Source: Octadecabacter sp. B2R22 (lineage in GTDB: Bacteria; Pseudomonadota; Alphaproteobacteria; Rhodobacterales; Rhodobacteraceae). From it: a stretch of DNA of 64,000 nt. The translations under genes and the position numbers were made by a program. The stretch covers positions 186,001-250,000 of the forward strand of contig NZ_JAHKQJ010000005.1 of NCBI RefSeq assembly GCF_018861045.1. The letters are read 5' to 3'. The notes under the pieces were generated by a model. It ran no database searches. It worked only from the letters and a program-made list of their open reading frames with translations, and was not told the DNA's origin. Every line of letters begins with the position of its first letter. Position 1 is the stretch's first letter. Positions 10,533-19,311 of the stretch are shown here, piece by piece.

Positions 10533-11161
10533 GTAGCTTCTATTCCTTCCGAGGCGATGCCTTCATCGCCGCCTATCTCGCGCAAGCCTTTCAGCTTTGT
10601 CGCTTCCTCTACAACACGGTCGCTGAGTCTACCAGAGGCGAGCGCCCCGTGTATCGCAGTCCCGCGCCCGAATGCCAAACCCAATTCTTGGGCCGTAAGG
10701 CATCCAAAATAACGCGCCCCTTCGGGCGTCCATAGTTTCGTCTTGCCGCGTTCCGATCCATCAGAGGCCTGCAACAAGGCGCGGACATTCTCGCCGCCAC
10801 TTACCCAGCCTTTGACTTTTTCGAAGCCAGTCACAGCCAAACCCGCCTTACGGGCTAGTGCAATCAGGTCGACAACGCGGCGCACCATCTGGCGTTCCAC
10901 CTCATCAACCAAACCATCCGGCACGCTTACAGGCGCTTTCGCAGACTTTGAAAACTGGCCCTTCTTAGCCTGCTCCAAAATCGCTCTGTCCGCCGTGACC
11001 CACATGCCCCGTCCTGGAAGCTTTTCCAGAATGTCGGGAACCACTGTATTATCTGGGCCCACAACGAAACGGATCAACCCCGACTTCGGCGAAGTTTCAC
11101 CGGTGACGATGCACCGACGTTCTGAGACATCTCGGTCTTTGGTTCGCCCGCCGCGACCCAT
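10529..11161 (-). CDS. ylxR: YlxR-family RNA-binding protein fused to an L7Ae-like domain
   Basis: 210 aa. Residues 15-85 are a YlxR (DUF448) domain with the hallmark ERRCIVTGE and [12 protein letters not shown]; residues 95-185 resemble an L7Ae/YlxQ RNA-binding domain ([18 protein letters not shown]). YlxR-type proteins sit between nusA and infB in many bacteria and bind RNA or nucleoid; the exact role here is not known. ATG at 11161 is preferred to a frame reaching 11248, which would run into nusA. No clear ribosome site precedes it; instead an inverted repeat lies just upstream, over the nusA stop. Confidence 0.92.
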   Translation of the reverse strand: MGRGGRTKDRDVSERRCIVTGETSPKSGLIRFVVGPDNTVVPDILEKLPGRGMWVTADRAILEQAKKGQFSKSAKAPVSVPDGLVDEVERQMVRRVVDLIALARKAGLAVTGFEKVKGWVSGGENVRALLQASDGSERGKTKLWTPEGARYFGCLTAQELGLAFGRGTAIHGALASGRLSDRVVEEATKLKGLREIGGDEGIASEGIEAT

Positions 11162-11171
11162 CAGGTTACCC

Positions 11172-11193
11172 GGAGGCCTGAGATCAGGCCTCC
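11172..11193. repeat. Perfect inverted repeat over the nusA stop codon
   Basis: GGAGGCCTGA-GA-TCAGGCCTCC: ten-base arms separated by 2 bp, covering the last nusA codons, its TGA and the nusA-ylxR gap. In RNA it would fold into a stem with a slightly larger loop, ending about 10 bases before the ylxR ATG. Confidence 0.7.
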
Positions 11194-12794
11194 TGTTCCT
11201 CTTCAACGTCAGTGTCTTCTTCGTTCGATACGAGGTCATCAGGATCAACCCAACCCAGCATCACACGCGCAGTCATGATCATGGTTTGCGCGTCTTCAAG
11301 GCTCACTTCGAATGGTTCAAGAGAACCATCGTCCTTAGAACGCTCGCCATCAACAACTGTCCAGCCGCCAGCAAGTTCCCAGTCAGCACATGTCGCGAAG
11401 TCTTCAAGTGTTTTAACACCATCATTGGCCAGTGCTTCAACCATTTGAGGTGTCAGGCCTTCAAATGCGATCAAGCTATCTTCAACACCCAATGCACGGG
11501 CATTTTCCAATGCTTTTGCATTCTGCGCTTCGAGAACATCACGTGCACGCGCTTGCAGCTCACCAGCGGTTGCTTCGTCGACGCCGTCGATAACCAACAG
11601 TTCGTCAACTTCTACGTAGGCAACTTCTTCGAGAGTTGTGAACCCTTCGGAAACCAAAAGCTGTGCAAAGAATTCATCGAGATCTAGGTTGTCCATGAAC
11701 AGCTTGGTACGTACTTCGAATTCTGCCTGACGACGCTTGGATTCTTCTTCTTCAGTAAGAATATCGATGTCCAAACCAGTCAACTGGGACGCCAAACGGA
11801 CGTTCTGGCCACGACGACCAATTGCCAAGGATAGCTGTTCTTCTGGCACAACAACTTCGATGCGCTCTGCATCTTCGTCAAATACAACTTTGGAAACTTC
11901 AGCAGGCTGCAACGCGTTCACAAGGAACGTTGGCATGTCTTCATTCCAAGGAATGATGTCGATCTTCTCGCCCTGAAGTTCATTCACAACAGCCTGAACA
12001 CGGGAACCGCGCATACCGACACAGGCGCCAACAGGGTCAATGGAACCGTCGTGAGAAATTACAGCGATCTTTGCGCGTGAGCCCGGATCGCGGGCGACCG
12101 CTTTGATCTGAATAATGCCTTCATAGATTTCCGGCACTTCCATTTTGAACAGTTCCGCCATGAACTGCGGGTCTGTACGGCTCAGGAAAATCTGTGGGCC
12201 GCGCTGCTCGCGACGGACTTCTTTGATGTAGCAGCGAATACGATCGTTCGGGCGGTAGCTTTCACGGCCGATTTTCTCGTTACGACGCAGAATGGCTTCG
12301 CCAGTGCCTACGTCGACGATGACATTTCCATACTCTTCGCGCTTCACTTGCGCGTTGATGATAGTACCAGCGCGATCTTTGAAGTCTTCGTATTGCTTGT
12401 CACGCTCTGCTTCGCGGACTTTCTGCAAGATCACCTGTTTGGCAGACTGCGCAGCAATTCGGCCCATTTCAACCGGTGGCACTTCTTCTATGAATTGCTG
12501 ACCAATCTCTGGATTGTCCATGTAGTCGGATGCTTGATCGACGGTGAATTCAGCCTGATAGTTCTCGAGCTCTTCCTCGGCGACAACTGTACGGACCCGT
12601 GTGAAGGTCGCCTTACCGTTGCTGCGGTCGATGGACACGCGAATGTCCATTTCGGAACCGTAACGGGATTTCGCGGCACGGGCCAAAGACTCTTCCATCG
12701 CTTCGATAACCAACCCGGGGTCGATCATCTTTTCACGGGCCACAGCCTCGGCGGTTTGCAAAAGTTCCAGCTGGTTGGCAGATGTAATCGCCAT
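11184..12794 (-). CDS. nusA: Transcription termination/antitermination factor NusA
   Basis: RNA polymerase-bound elongation factor affecting pausing, intrinsic and Rho termination, and rRNA antitermination. 536 aa. N-terminal polymerase-binding domain (1-130), S1 domain (about 135-200, GEAILRRNEKIGRESYRPNDR), KH domains (about 230-345, including GACVGMRGSRVQAVVNEL and LAIGRRGQNVRLASQL), then helix-hairpin-helix repeats (about 355-505) and an acidic tail. The start overlaps the rimP stop as ATGA. Confidence 0.98.
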   Translation of the reverse strand: MAITSANQLELLQTAEAVAREKMIDPGLVIEAMEESLARAAKSRYGSEMDIRVSIDRSNGKATFTRVRTVVAEEELENYQAEFTVDQASDYMDNPEIGQQFIEEVPPVEMGRIAAQSAKQVILQKVREAERDKQYEDFKDRAGTIINAQVKREEYGNVIVDVGTGEAILRRNEKIGRESYRPNDRIRCYIKEVRREQRGPQIFLSRTDPQFMAELFKMEVPEIYEGIIQIKAVARDPGSRAKIAVISHDGSIDPVGACVGMRGSRVQAVVNELQGEKIDIIPWNEDMPTFLVNALQPAEVSKVVFDEDAERIEVVVPEEQLSLAIGRRGQNVRLASQLTGLDIDILTEEEESKRRQAEFEVRTKLFMDNLDLDEFFAQLLVSEGFTTLEEVAYVEVDELLVIDGVDEATAGELQARARDVLEAQNAKALENARALGVEDSLIAFEGLTPQMVEALANDGVKTLEDFATCADWELAGGWTVVDGERSKDDGSLEPFEVSLEDAQTMIMTARVMLGWVDPDDLVSNEEDTDVEEEQEA

Positions 12795-13387
12795 CAGTTT
12801 TTCTCCTCGTCAGAGCCGTCCAACACGGTCTCAACTACGTCAAATTGTGTCTCATCTATTTGGCCCGCATCCTTGCGGCCCTTAAGAACGTCACGGATCA
12901 GCTCGTCCGTCAGGACAAGTTTGGCATCCGTGAGCCATTCAAACTTCAAACCGATCGTGATCGGCACGCCATTCTCTTCAATCTCGATCAGAACTTCATC
13001 GCCTTCAGTACCGCGCAGAATTCCTTTGAAACGGCGGCGGCCATCGATCAACTCTTCGGTTTCGATCTTGGCTTCATTGCCTTCCCATTGGTCGAAATCT
13101 TTCAACCGCGTGAGCGGGCGATCAATGCCGGGGGAAGAGACTTCAAGCGTATAGACGTCTGTGATCGGGTCTTCGACATCAAGCAGTGCGGATACCGCCG
13201 CGCTGATCTCACCGCAGTCATCAACCTCAATCGAACCATCGGGCTTTTGGGCCATGATCTGCAGGATGGATTCCTTACCTGTCATGAGACGAACGCGCAC
13301 GACTTCATACCCCATGTCTTCGACAGTCGGGGTGATGATTTCTGTAATGCGGCGGTCCATTGCCGCGCGGGCGATCAGGTCAGACAT
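12794..13387 (-). CDS. rimP: Ribosome maturation factor RimP
   Basis: Needed for 30S subunit maturation. 197 aa with an N-terminal alpha/beta domain ([24 protein letters not shown]) and a C-terminal SH3-like domain. Start [10 protein letters not shown] at 13387 is chosen over a longer frame because AAGGA lies 7 bases upstream and the extra 49 residues would be Pro-rich junk covering the leader hairpins. First gene of rimP-nusA-ylxR-infB, with a terminator-like hairpin in its leader. Confidence 0.95.
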   Translation of the reverse strand: MSDLIARAAMDRRITEIITPTVEDMGYEVVRVRLMTGKESILQIMAQKPDGSIEVDDCGEISAAVSALLDVEDPITDVYTLEVSSPGIDRPLTRLKDFDQWEGNEAKIETEELIDGRRRFKGILRGTEGDEVLIEIEENGVPITIGLKFEWLTDAKLVLTDELIRDVLKGRKDAGQIDETQFDVVETVLDGSDEEKN

Positions 13388-13410
13388 TTGGGTCCTTAGC
13401 AGTAGGCATA

Positions 13411-13432
13411 AAAAAACGGGCGCGCGGCCCGT
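13411..13432 (-). terminator. Terminator-like hairpin in the rimP leader (possible attenuator)
   Basis: On the minus strand ACGGGC-CGCGC-GCCCGT followed immediately by TTTTT: a textbook intrinsic terminator only 24 bases before the rimP ATG. No gene upstream on this strand needs it, since the next gene upstream is divergent. It therefore probably stops rimP-operon transcription conditionally. Confidence 0.72.
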
Positions 13433-13446
13433 TGGTATTTCGGTGG

Positions 13447-13469
13447 GTTTCGGGGGTGGAGGCCGAAAC
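13447..13469 (-). promoter_or_regulatory. Upstream hairpin of the rimP leader
   Basis: GTTTCGG / CCGAAAC, seven perfect pairs with a nine-base loop, on the minus strand between the putative promoter and the leader terminator. A second copy, ACCGAAAT at 13437-13444, could compete for the same GTTTCGG arm, so two folds are possible. Confidence 0.5.
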
Positions 13470-13484
13470 GCCGCTGTTGGGAGG

Positions 13485-13513
13485 GATATACGGATGAATG
13501 CGTGAGTCTGCAA
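13485..13513 (-). promoter_or_regulatory. Putative promoter of the rimP-nusA-ylxR-infB operon
   Basis: TTGCAG (-35, 13513-13508) and TATATC (-10, 13490-13485) with exactly 17 bp between, on the minus strand. It would start RNA near 13478, giving a leader of about 90 bases that holds both hairpins. Confidence 0.4.
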
Positions 13514-13588
13514 GGGGCTTGGTGTTTGCTGCAATATTATGGCTCATATCGGCCCGCTATAGGTCCAATTTCCGCCCTAATTTTTCAT

Positions 13589-13606
13589 TAACCATGTTCT
13601 TGGTTA
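13589..13606. promoter_or_regulatory. Inverted repeat upstream of the 40-aa gene
   Basis: TAACCA-TGTTCT-TGGTTA, perfect six-base arms, ending 8 bases before the AAGGAG ribosome site. Either an operator or a 5'-UTR hairpin. Confidence 0.45.
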
Positions 13607-13626
13607 GATTTAAAAGGAGAGAACCC

Positions 13627-13749
13627 ATGGAATTCGGAATTCTACTTGTCGCTTGTATTGGCGCATTTTTGAGCGGCGTTGCGCTGATGTATCTTGTGAT
13701 GATGCGCACCATCAAGAAACGGGCTGCTGAAGCGGCAATGCTAGCATAA
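13627..13749 (+). CDS. Small single-pass membrane protein, 40 aa
   Basis: ATG at 13627 with a strong AAGGAGAG ribosome site 7 bases upstream. One hydrophobic helix (residues 3-28, FGILLVACIGAFLSG then VALMYLVMM) is followed by a basic/Ala tail (RTIKKRAAEAAMLA), so N-out/C-in is likely. A longer in-frame start at 13498 is rejected: the added part overlaps promoter and leader sequence and lacks a ribosome site. A good terminator follows. Family not recognised. Confidence 0.72.
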   Translation: MEFGILLVACIGAFLSGVALMYLVMMRTIKKRAAEAAMLA

Positions 13750-13770
13750 ACCACCCCATTTTAACTGCAA

Positions 13771-13797
13771 AAAGCCCCGCCAATCTGGCGGGGCTTT
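13771..13797. terminator. Bidirectional intrinsic terminator
   Basis: AAAGCCCCGCCA-ATC-TGGCGGGGCTTT, twelve perfect pairs. It ends the 40-aa gene (plus) and the peptide-transporter operon (minus). Confidence 0.92.
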
Positions 13798-13818
13798 CTA
13801 TTTAGTAAGACCTAAATC

Positions 13819-15369
13819 TTACGCAACAGACCAACGTTCGGCCATACGTGCGTTGTCCATCTGCCAAAGGTTCCCGACTGTGTCAGGGGACACGATCCGG
13901 TTGTTAACGGCCTGCACGTAGTTGGCGAACATCGGGATAAGAACCCCGCCTTCGTCACGCAGAATTTGCTGCATTTCGAAGTACTGCGCACGACGTGTGT
14001 CGCTGTCGAGCTCGGCGCGGGCACTGAGCAGAAGCTCTTGGAAACGCGCGCTATCGTCGCCATCCCACTGGCTGTCGTTCCAAGGAACACCAGTTTCATA
14101 AGCAGTCGAGAACATCCAATCTTCGGTCGCACGGCCAGACCAGTAGCAAGCGCAGAATGGCTTGTTGAGCCAAACATTGGACCAGTAACCGTCAGAAGGC
14201 TCCTGAACTACGTTGATGTTGATTCCGCCACCTGCTGCAGATGCCTGCATCAACTGAGCCGCATCAACCGCACCTTCAAAGGCAGCATTCGACGCAGAAA
14301 GTTCAATGTCGAGTGAGTCCATACCCGCCTGCTGGAGGTAGTACTTCGCCTGATCCGGATCGTATTCCAGCTGCTCCATTTCGGTGTTGTAGTACTGGTT
14401 TGCTGGGCCGATCGGTGTGTCGTTACCAACCGCACCGTGACCGAGCAGGATCTTGTCGACCAATTCCTGACGGTTCACACCGTACTTGATCGCCTTACGA
14501 ACGTTCGCGTCGTTGTATGGCGCCGAGTTGGTCAGCATTGGGAAGGAATAGTGCTGGTTGCCAGTAACTTCCTGAATGCGCAACGCAGGGTTGGCCTTCA
14601 GCAAGGCTTCGGTTTTGAAGTCGATCCGGTTAATCGTATCAACCTGACCGGTCATCAACGCGTTCATACGCGCTGTGTTGTCGTTGATCGCGATGTATTC
14701 AACTTCATCAAAGAAGCCCGCATCGTCACCTTTGTAGTGATCCGCGTAACGGCTGGCCGTCATACGCACACCTGGGTCAAAGGACGTAACCTGATAGAGG
14801 CCCGTACCAATACCCTGCGCGATCGCTTCTTCGATCTGGCCCGCTGGATACATGCAAATGTGATAATCAGACATCAGATACGGGAAGTCGGCGTTGCCGG
14901 AGGCAAGCACAAACTGGACCTGATGGTCTGTAACTTTAGTCATCTCGGTGATGGCTTCAACGATCGGCTTGGCCGCTGATTTCGACTCTTCGCCAAGGTG
15001 CATCTGAAGTGATTCAATCACATCATCTGCGCCAAAAGATTTGCCGTTGTGGAACGTTACGCCCTGGCGCAAGTTAAATGTCCATGTCTTGGCGTCTGCA
15101 GAGGCTTCCCAGCTTTCTGCCAGTTCACCAACCAACGATCCGTCTGCAGCGACTTCCGTCAAGCAGTCAAACACAGTCCCGTGGGCTGCAGCGATCATGA
15201 AGATGTCTGAGTGCGTACGCGCATCCCAGCTATCGGATGTGTTCGCGCCACCGAGGCCGGCGGTTAGTTTGCCACCGCGTGTTTGCGCCCGAAGCGGCAA
15301 ACCAGTCGCTGCGAGAACGCCCGCTGCAACACCCGTTTGCAGCAATCCACGTCTGCTAATTCCATACAT
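13819..15369 (-). CDS. Peptide-type ABC transporter substrate-binding protein (SBP_bac_5), Tat-exported
   Basis: 516 aa. Starts with a twin-arginine signal (SRRGLLQTG, hydrophobic stretch, LRAQ cleavage about residue 29), so it is exported folded. The mature protein has the family-5 extracellular solute-binding layout (DSWDARTHSD, FNLRQGVTFHNGKSF, VRKAIKYGVNRQELV). It would capture peptides or similar solutes for the permeases and ATPase encoded just upstream. The 57-bp gap to the ATPase gene and terminator after it mark the operon end. The ligand cannot be read from sequence. Confidence 0.93.
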   Translation of the reverse strand: MYGISRRGLLQTGVAAGVLAATGLPLRAQTRGGKLTAGLGGANTSDSWDARTHSDIFMIAAAHGTVFDCLTEVAADGSLVGELAESWEASADAKTWTFNLRQGVTFHNGKSFGADDVIESLQMHLGEESKSAAKPIVEAITEMTKVTDHQVQFVLASGNADFPYLMSDYHICMYPAGQIEEAIAQGIGTGLYQVTSFDPGVRMTASRYADHYKGDDAGFFDEVEYIAINDNTARMNALMTGQVDTINRIDFKTEALLKANPALRIQEVTGNQHYSFPMLTNSAPYNDANVRKAIKYGVNRQELVDKILLGHGAVGNDTPIGPANQYYNTEMEQLEYDPDQAKYYLQQAGMDSLDIELSASNAAFEGAVDAAQLMQASAAGGGININVVQEPSDGYWSNVWLNKPFCACYWSGRATEDWMFSTAYETGVPWNDSQWDGDDSARFQELLLSARAELDSDTRRAQYFEMQQILRDEGGVLIPMFANYVQAVNNRIVSPDTVGNLWQMDNARMAERWSVA

Positions 15370-15426
15370 ATTTTAGTACTCCCTGAAGTTATCTTCTTTT
15401 TCTACGATTACTCTACGCTGATTCGG

Positions 15427-17070
15427 TCACATCTTATCAACAGCTGCGTCACCAATATTGTCGACCCCTCGTTCTTGGAGAAGGTTGGTCAACCAATCTG
15501 GGTCCATTTCCGGCACCGAGCTCAACAATAAGTCAGTGTAGGCATGGTGCGGCGGCGTAAACATGTCCAGTTTCGGACCTTGCTCAATGACCTTACCGTC
15601 TTTCATTACCACGACTTCATCTGCGATCGCTTTCACAGTCGCGAGATCATGCGTGATAAACATATAAGACAGGCCCAATTTATCCTGCAATTCTCCGAGC
15701 AGCCGCAAGATGCCTTCGGCAACAAGTTGGTCTAGCGCAGACGTCACCTCATCACAGATGATGAACTTCGGCTCGGCTGCAAGTGCGCGCGCGATACCGA
15801 TACGCTGCTTTTGACCGCCAGAAAGCTCTGATGGCAGACGGTTGAAATACTGGCTTGGCTCAAGTTCGATCTGTTCAAGCAGTTCGTTGACGCGTGCTCG
15901 GCGTGCTGACCCCGTCAAACCGCCATAGAACTGCACCGGACGTCCGATGATTTGACCGATGGTCTTGCGCGGGTTTAACGCGGTATCCGCCATCTGATAA
16001 ATCATCTGCGCTTGGCGCAACTGATCTTTACTACGCTTGCGATAATCTGCGGGTAGAACTTCGCCATCAAAGGCGATCTCACCGATACGAGGAGGCAGGA
16101 GCCCAGTAATACACCGCGCCGTCGTCGACTTACCGGAGCCGGATTCACCAACAACCGCAACTGTGCGACCAGCATGCATGTCAAAACTCACATCGTGCAA
16201 AACGTCCGTCGTCCCGTAAGCAGCCGTTACATTTCGCACCGACACAACTGGAACAGCGCCTGTAGAAACAGCTGGTTTCGCCGGCCGTTCAAAGGCGCGT
16301 ACAGCCCAAAGCGACTTCGTGTAGTCTTCTTTGGGAGATGACAGCATGGTGCGCGTGTCAGCCTCTTCGACTTCATCCCCGCGCAGCAAGACCTTGATCG
16401 TGTCCGCCATCTGCGCAACCACGGCGAGATCGTGTGTAATATAGATCGCGGCCGTATCGAACTCTTCGACGATCTCGCGGATCGAGGCGAGAACTTCGAT
16501 TTGGGTCGTCACATCTAGAGCGGTCGTTGGTTCATCGAAAATGATCAGATCAGGACGGCAGGACATCGCCATCGCCGTCATTGCACGCTGCAACTGCCCA
16601 CCTGAAACCTGGTGCGGATATCGAAACCCGATCTCGTCAGGATTAGGGAGCCGCAGTTTCCGGTAAAGTTCGATCCCGTCCTCAACACTTGATGCACGGT
16701 TATCGACGCCATGTTGAACCGGCGCTTCGGTGTGTTGGTCAATCAATTTATGCGCAGGGTTGAACGAAGCTGCAGCGGACTGCGCGACATAAGCGATCCG
16801 TTTTCCAAGCAAGCCACGCTTAACGGCCGCAGAGGCACGAACCAGATCAATCCCGTCGAACTCAACTGTACCTTCCGAAATACGAACACCGTCGCGGGTA
16901 TAGCCCATCGCGGCAAGACCAATGGTGGATTTGCCGGCACCGGATTCCCCGATAAGGCCAAGGACCTCGCCCTTTTTCAGGTTCAGATCGACGCCGTTAA
17001 TGATCGGATTCCAAGTCTCGTCAGAACGGCCTTCGATCTTGAGCCCGCGAATGGTGAGAAGATTGCTCAT
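15427..17070 (-). CDS. Peptide-type ABC transporter, fused double ATPase (DppD-DppF / YejF type)
   Basis: 547 aa with two complete ATPase domains in one chain. First: Walker A GESGAGKST (41-49), signature VSGGQ (155-159), Walker B ending DEPT (179-182). Second: Walker A GESGSGKST (308-316), signature LSGGQ, then CDEVTSALD. Note Thr-to-Val variation after DE in the second Walker B; the catalytic Glu is retained. It drives import through the two permeases whose genes precede it; the start overlaps the upstream permease stop by 4 bp. Confidence 0.95.
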   Translation of the reverse strand: MSNLLTIRGLKIEGRSDETWNPIINGVDLNLKKGEVLGLIGESGAGKSTIGLAAMGYTRDGVRISEGTVEFDGIDLVRASAAVKRGLLGKRIAYVAQSAAASFNPAHKLIDQHTEAPVQHGVDNRASSVEDGIELYRKLRLPNPDEIGFRYPHQVSGGQLQRAMTAMAMSCRPDLIIFDEPTTALDVTTQIEVLASIREIVEEFDTAAIYITHDLAVVAQMADTIKVLLRGDEVEEADTRTMLSSPKEDYTKSLWAVRAFERPAKPAVSTGAVPVVSVRNVTAAYGTTDVLHDVSFDMHAGRTVAVVGESGSGKSTTARCITGLLPPRIGEIAFDGEVLPADYRKRSKDQLRQAQMIYQMADTALNPRKTIGQIIGRPVQFYGGLTGSARRARVNELLEQIELEPSQYFNRLPSELSGGQKQRIGIARALAAEPKFIICDEVTSALDQLVAEGILRLLGELQDKLGLSYMFITHDLATVKAIADEVVVMKDGKVIEQGPKLDMFTPPHHAYTDLLLSSVPEMDPDWLTNLLQERGVDNIGDAAVDKM

Positions 17071-18269
17071 TCTTTTAGCCCCGAAGATTTGTGCAGCATC
17101 CAGTCGACAACGAAGTTTACAGCAACCGTCAGCAGCGCGATCGCGCCAGCCGCCAGAAGTGGTGTAACAGCTGCAGTCGGTGCAAATGCGGCAAAGTTAA
17201 TGAACGGTGCAAGATCACGCACCATTGTACCCCAGTCTGCAAGCGGTGGCTGAATACCCACGCCCAGGAATGACAGGGCAGCAATCGTCAGGAACACGAA
17301 GCAGAAGCGAAGACCAAACTCGGCCAAGAGCGGTGCCATCGCGTTAGGTAGGATTTCTTTGAACACGAGGTAGCCGAGGCCTTCACCGCGCAATTTAGCC
17401 GCCTCGATGTAGTCCATTACCACGATGTTCAGGCCAACGGCTCGGGCAAGGCGGTACACTCTGGTGCTGTCGATCACCGCGATGATTAGGACCATAAATA
17501 TCGTCAATGGCACACCCAATTCGACCGCCCAAACACTCGCGATAGTCATTAGCAGGAGAGCGAAGATCAGCGATGGGATTGCCATGAGAACGTCAACAGA
17601 CCGAGACAGCAATTGGTCCAGCCAACCCTGCAACGTCGCTGCCAGAAACCCAAGTGAGCCGCCAATGAAGAAGGCAAGACAGGTCGTTACGAAAGCAATG
17701 CCAACCGTATTCTGAGCTCCGTAAATCAAACGGCTCAAGATATCGCGGCCAATTTGGTCAGTGCCAAGAGGGTACTCTGGATTGCCCCCCAATGCCGGAT
17801 CGCCGCCAGCGGTCACGTTTGCAGCTCCGAGAATCTCGGCTTGTCCGTATGGAGCAATCGCACCGGCAAAAATCGCAACAATCGCATATAGCAGGATAAC
17901 GAGTATGCCAAACGAGGCTGTCAAAGGCATGGAGCGGAACAACTTTCTGGTCCCAGCCGTGCCAACAAACTGGCCAAATAAGCGGAATAGGAATGCGGCG
18001 ATAGCAGCGATAATGAAACCTTGAACGGCCCATCGGAAAAACTGGACCCCCGCGTTTTTCATGCCGGCGTCAGTTTCAAGCGGCTGAAGGTAGTACCAAA
18101 CTGCCCATATCAGCAACGCCGCAGCCAGTACGTAGCCGAACGCGACACCATAACCCATGTCACGAAACATTGGCGCATTATTGGTGATCTTCTGCCCAGC
18201 GAACCGGAACACATATGCACCACCCAAAAGGACTGCCAAAATGATAGCCATAGTCAACAAACTGCTCAT
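17067..18269 (-). CDS. Peptide-type ABC transporter permease (DppC-like) with N-terminal membrane extension
   Basis: 400 aa, about 100 longer than usual DppC. The core (about 115-400) has the DppC features: a leading helix, PLGTDQIGRDILSRLIYG, and the cytoplasmic coupling loop AAKLRGEGLGYLVFKEILPN. The extra N-terminal 110 residues carry about three predicted helices (5-23, 42-62, 82-100), not needed for transport in known systems. Overlaps both neighbours by 4 bp. Confidence 0.93.
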   Translation of the reverse strand: MSSLLTMAIILAVLLGGAYVFRFAGQKITNNAPMFRDMGYGVAFGYVLAAALLIWAVWYYLQPLETDAGMKNAGVQFFRWAVQGFIIAAIAAFLFRLFGQFVGTAGTRKLFRSMPLTASFGILVILLYAIVAIFAGAIAPYGQAEILGAANVTAGGDPALGGNPEYPLGTDQIGRDILSRLIYGAQNTVGIAFVTTCLAFFIGGSLGFLAATLQGWLDQLLSRSVDVLMAIPSLIFALLLMTIASVWAVELGVPLTIFMVLIIAVIDSTRVYRLARAVGLNIVVMDYIEAAKLRGEGLGYLVFKEILPNAMAPLLAEFGLRFCFVFLTIAALSFLGVGIQPPLADWGTMVRDLAPFINFAAFAPTAAVTPLLAAGAIALLTVAVNFVVDWMLHKSSGLKE

Positions 18270-19261
18270 TTTGGGTGCCTCAGACGTGGGTTAGAGAGGA
18301 TCGACAAGATGTCGGCCGTCAGATTCAATAGGATGTAGGCCGCCGCGAAGATCAGGCAGCAGGCCTGAACCACGGGAATGTCCCGGATTTTGACTGAGTC
18401 CACGAACAGCTGACCGATGCCTGGATAAACAAAGACCACTTCGACAACCACAACGCCTGTAATCAAATAGGCGAGGTTCAACGCAATCACGTTGATGATC
18501 GGTGCCAAGGCATTTGGCAGCGCGTGCTTTACGATCACTCGCATGGGCGACAGCCCCTTAAGCCGCGCCATCTCGATATACGGAGAAGCAAGCAGGTTAA
18601 TAATCGCCGCACGGGTCATCCGCATCATATGTGCCGTCACAACAAGTGTCAGCGTAAGCGCAGGCAACATTGATTTCTCAAGCCGCTCACTGAATGGCAT
18701 GCCGTCAAAGATGTTACTCAAACTTGGAAAGATCGGGTTCAGTACAGCAAGGAACAGGATCAGCACATAAGCCATGAAGAACTCAGGTGACGAAATCGAG
18801 CTCAGCGTGAACATGTTCGCTGCTTTGTCGAACGCCGTATTACGGTAGAGAGCAGCAAGAATGCCCAGCGTTACAGCCAATGGCACGGCGATGGCGGCCG
18901 TTACTGCCGCTAAGAACATCGTATTGGACAGGCGTGGCGCAATCTGTTCGGCAATGGTTGTCGTACCAGCACCGCCAAAGTTTGCAAAGTTCAACTGAGC
19001 GAAACTCGTGCCGAGATCGAGCGTCAGCATTCCTTTGAGCCATGTGAAGTAGCGCGTGATCATCGGTTGATCGAGGCCGAGGTCTTCTCTGATCTTGGCG
19101 ACAGATTCCGGAGTCGCACCTTGTCCGAGGATCGCCTCAGCGAAGTCTCCCGGTAGCAAATTGACTGCGACGAAAATTACAATTGAAACGACGAACAAGG
19201 TAACGAGACCTAAGCCCAAACGTTGAAGAACAATCTTCAGTATCGATGACAAGCCGTCCAC
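18266..19261 (-). CDS. Peptide-type ABC transporter permease (DppB-like)
   Basis: 331 aa, six helices expected. Classic DppB N-terminus (QRLGLGLVTLFVVSIVIF, LLPGD) and coupling loop GLSPMRVIVKHALPNALAPI. Pairs with the DppC-like permease, whose start overlaps this stop by 4 bp. It begins 50 bp after the prolyl iminopeptidase stop, so the two may share a transcript. Confidence 0.94.
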   Translation of the reverse strand: MDGLSSILKIVLQRLGLGLVTLFVVSIVIFVAVNLLPGDFAEAILGQGATPESVAKIREDLGLDQPMITRYFTWLKGMLTLDLGTSFAQLNFANFGGAGTTTIAEQIAPRLSNTMFLAAVTAAIAVPLAVTLGILAALYRNTAFDKAANMFTLSSISSPEFFMAYVLILFLAVLNPIFPSLSNIFDGMPFSERLEKSMLPALTLTLVVTAHMMRMTRAAIINLLASPYIEMARLKGLSPMRVIVKHALPNALAPIINVIALNLAYLITGVVVVEVVFVYPGIGQLFVDSVKIRDIPVVQACCLIFAAAYILLNLTADILSILSNPRLRHPK

Positions 19262-19311
19262 CCCCTTGTGGTTTCAGGTAGCGTAGCGCGTTTGACTGAT
19301 CTTACAAGTGT

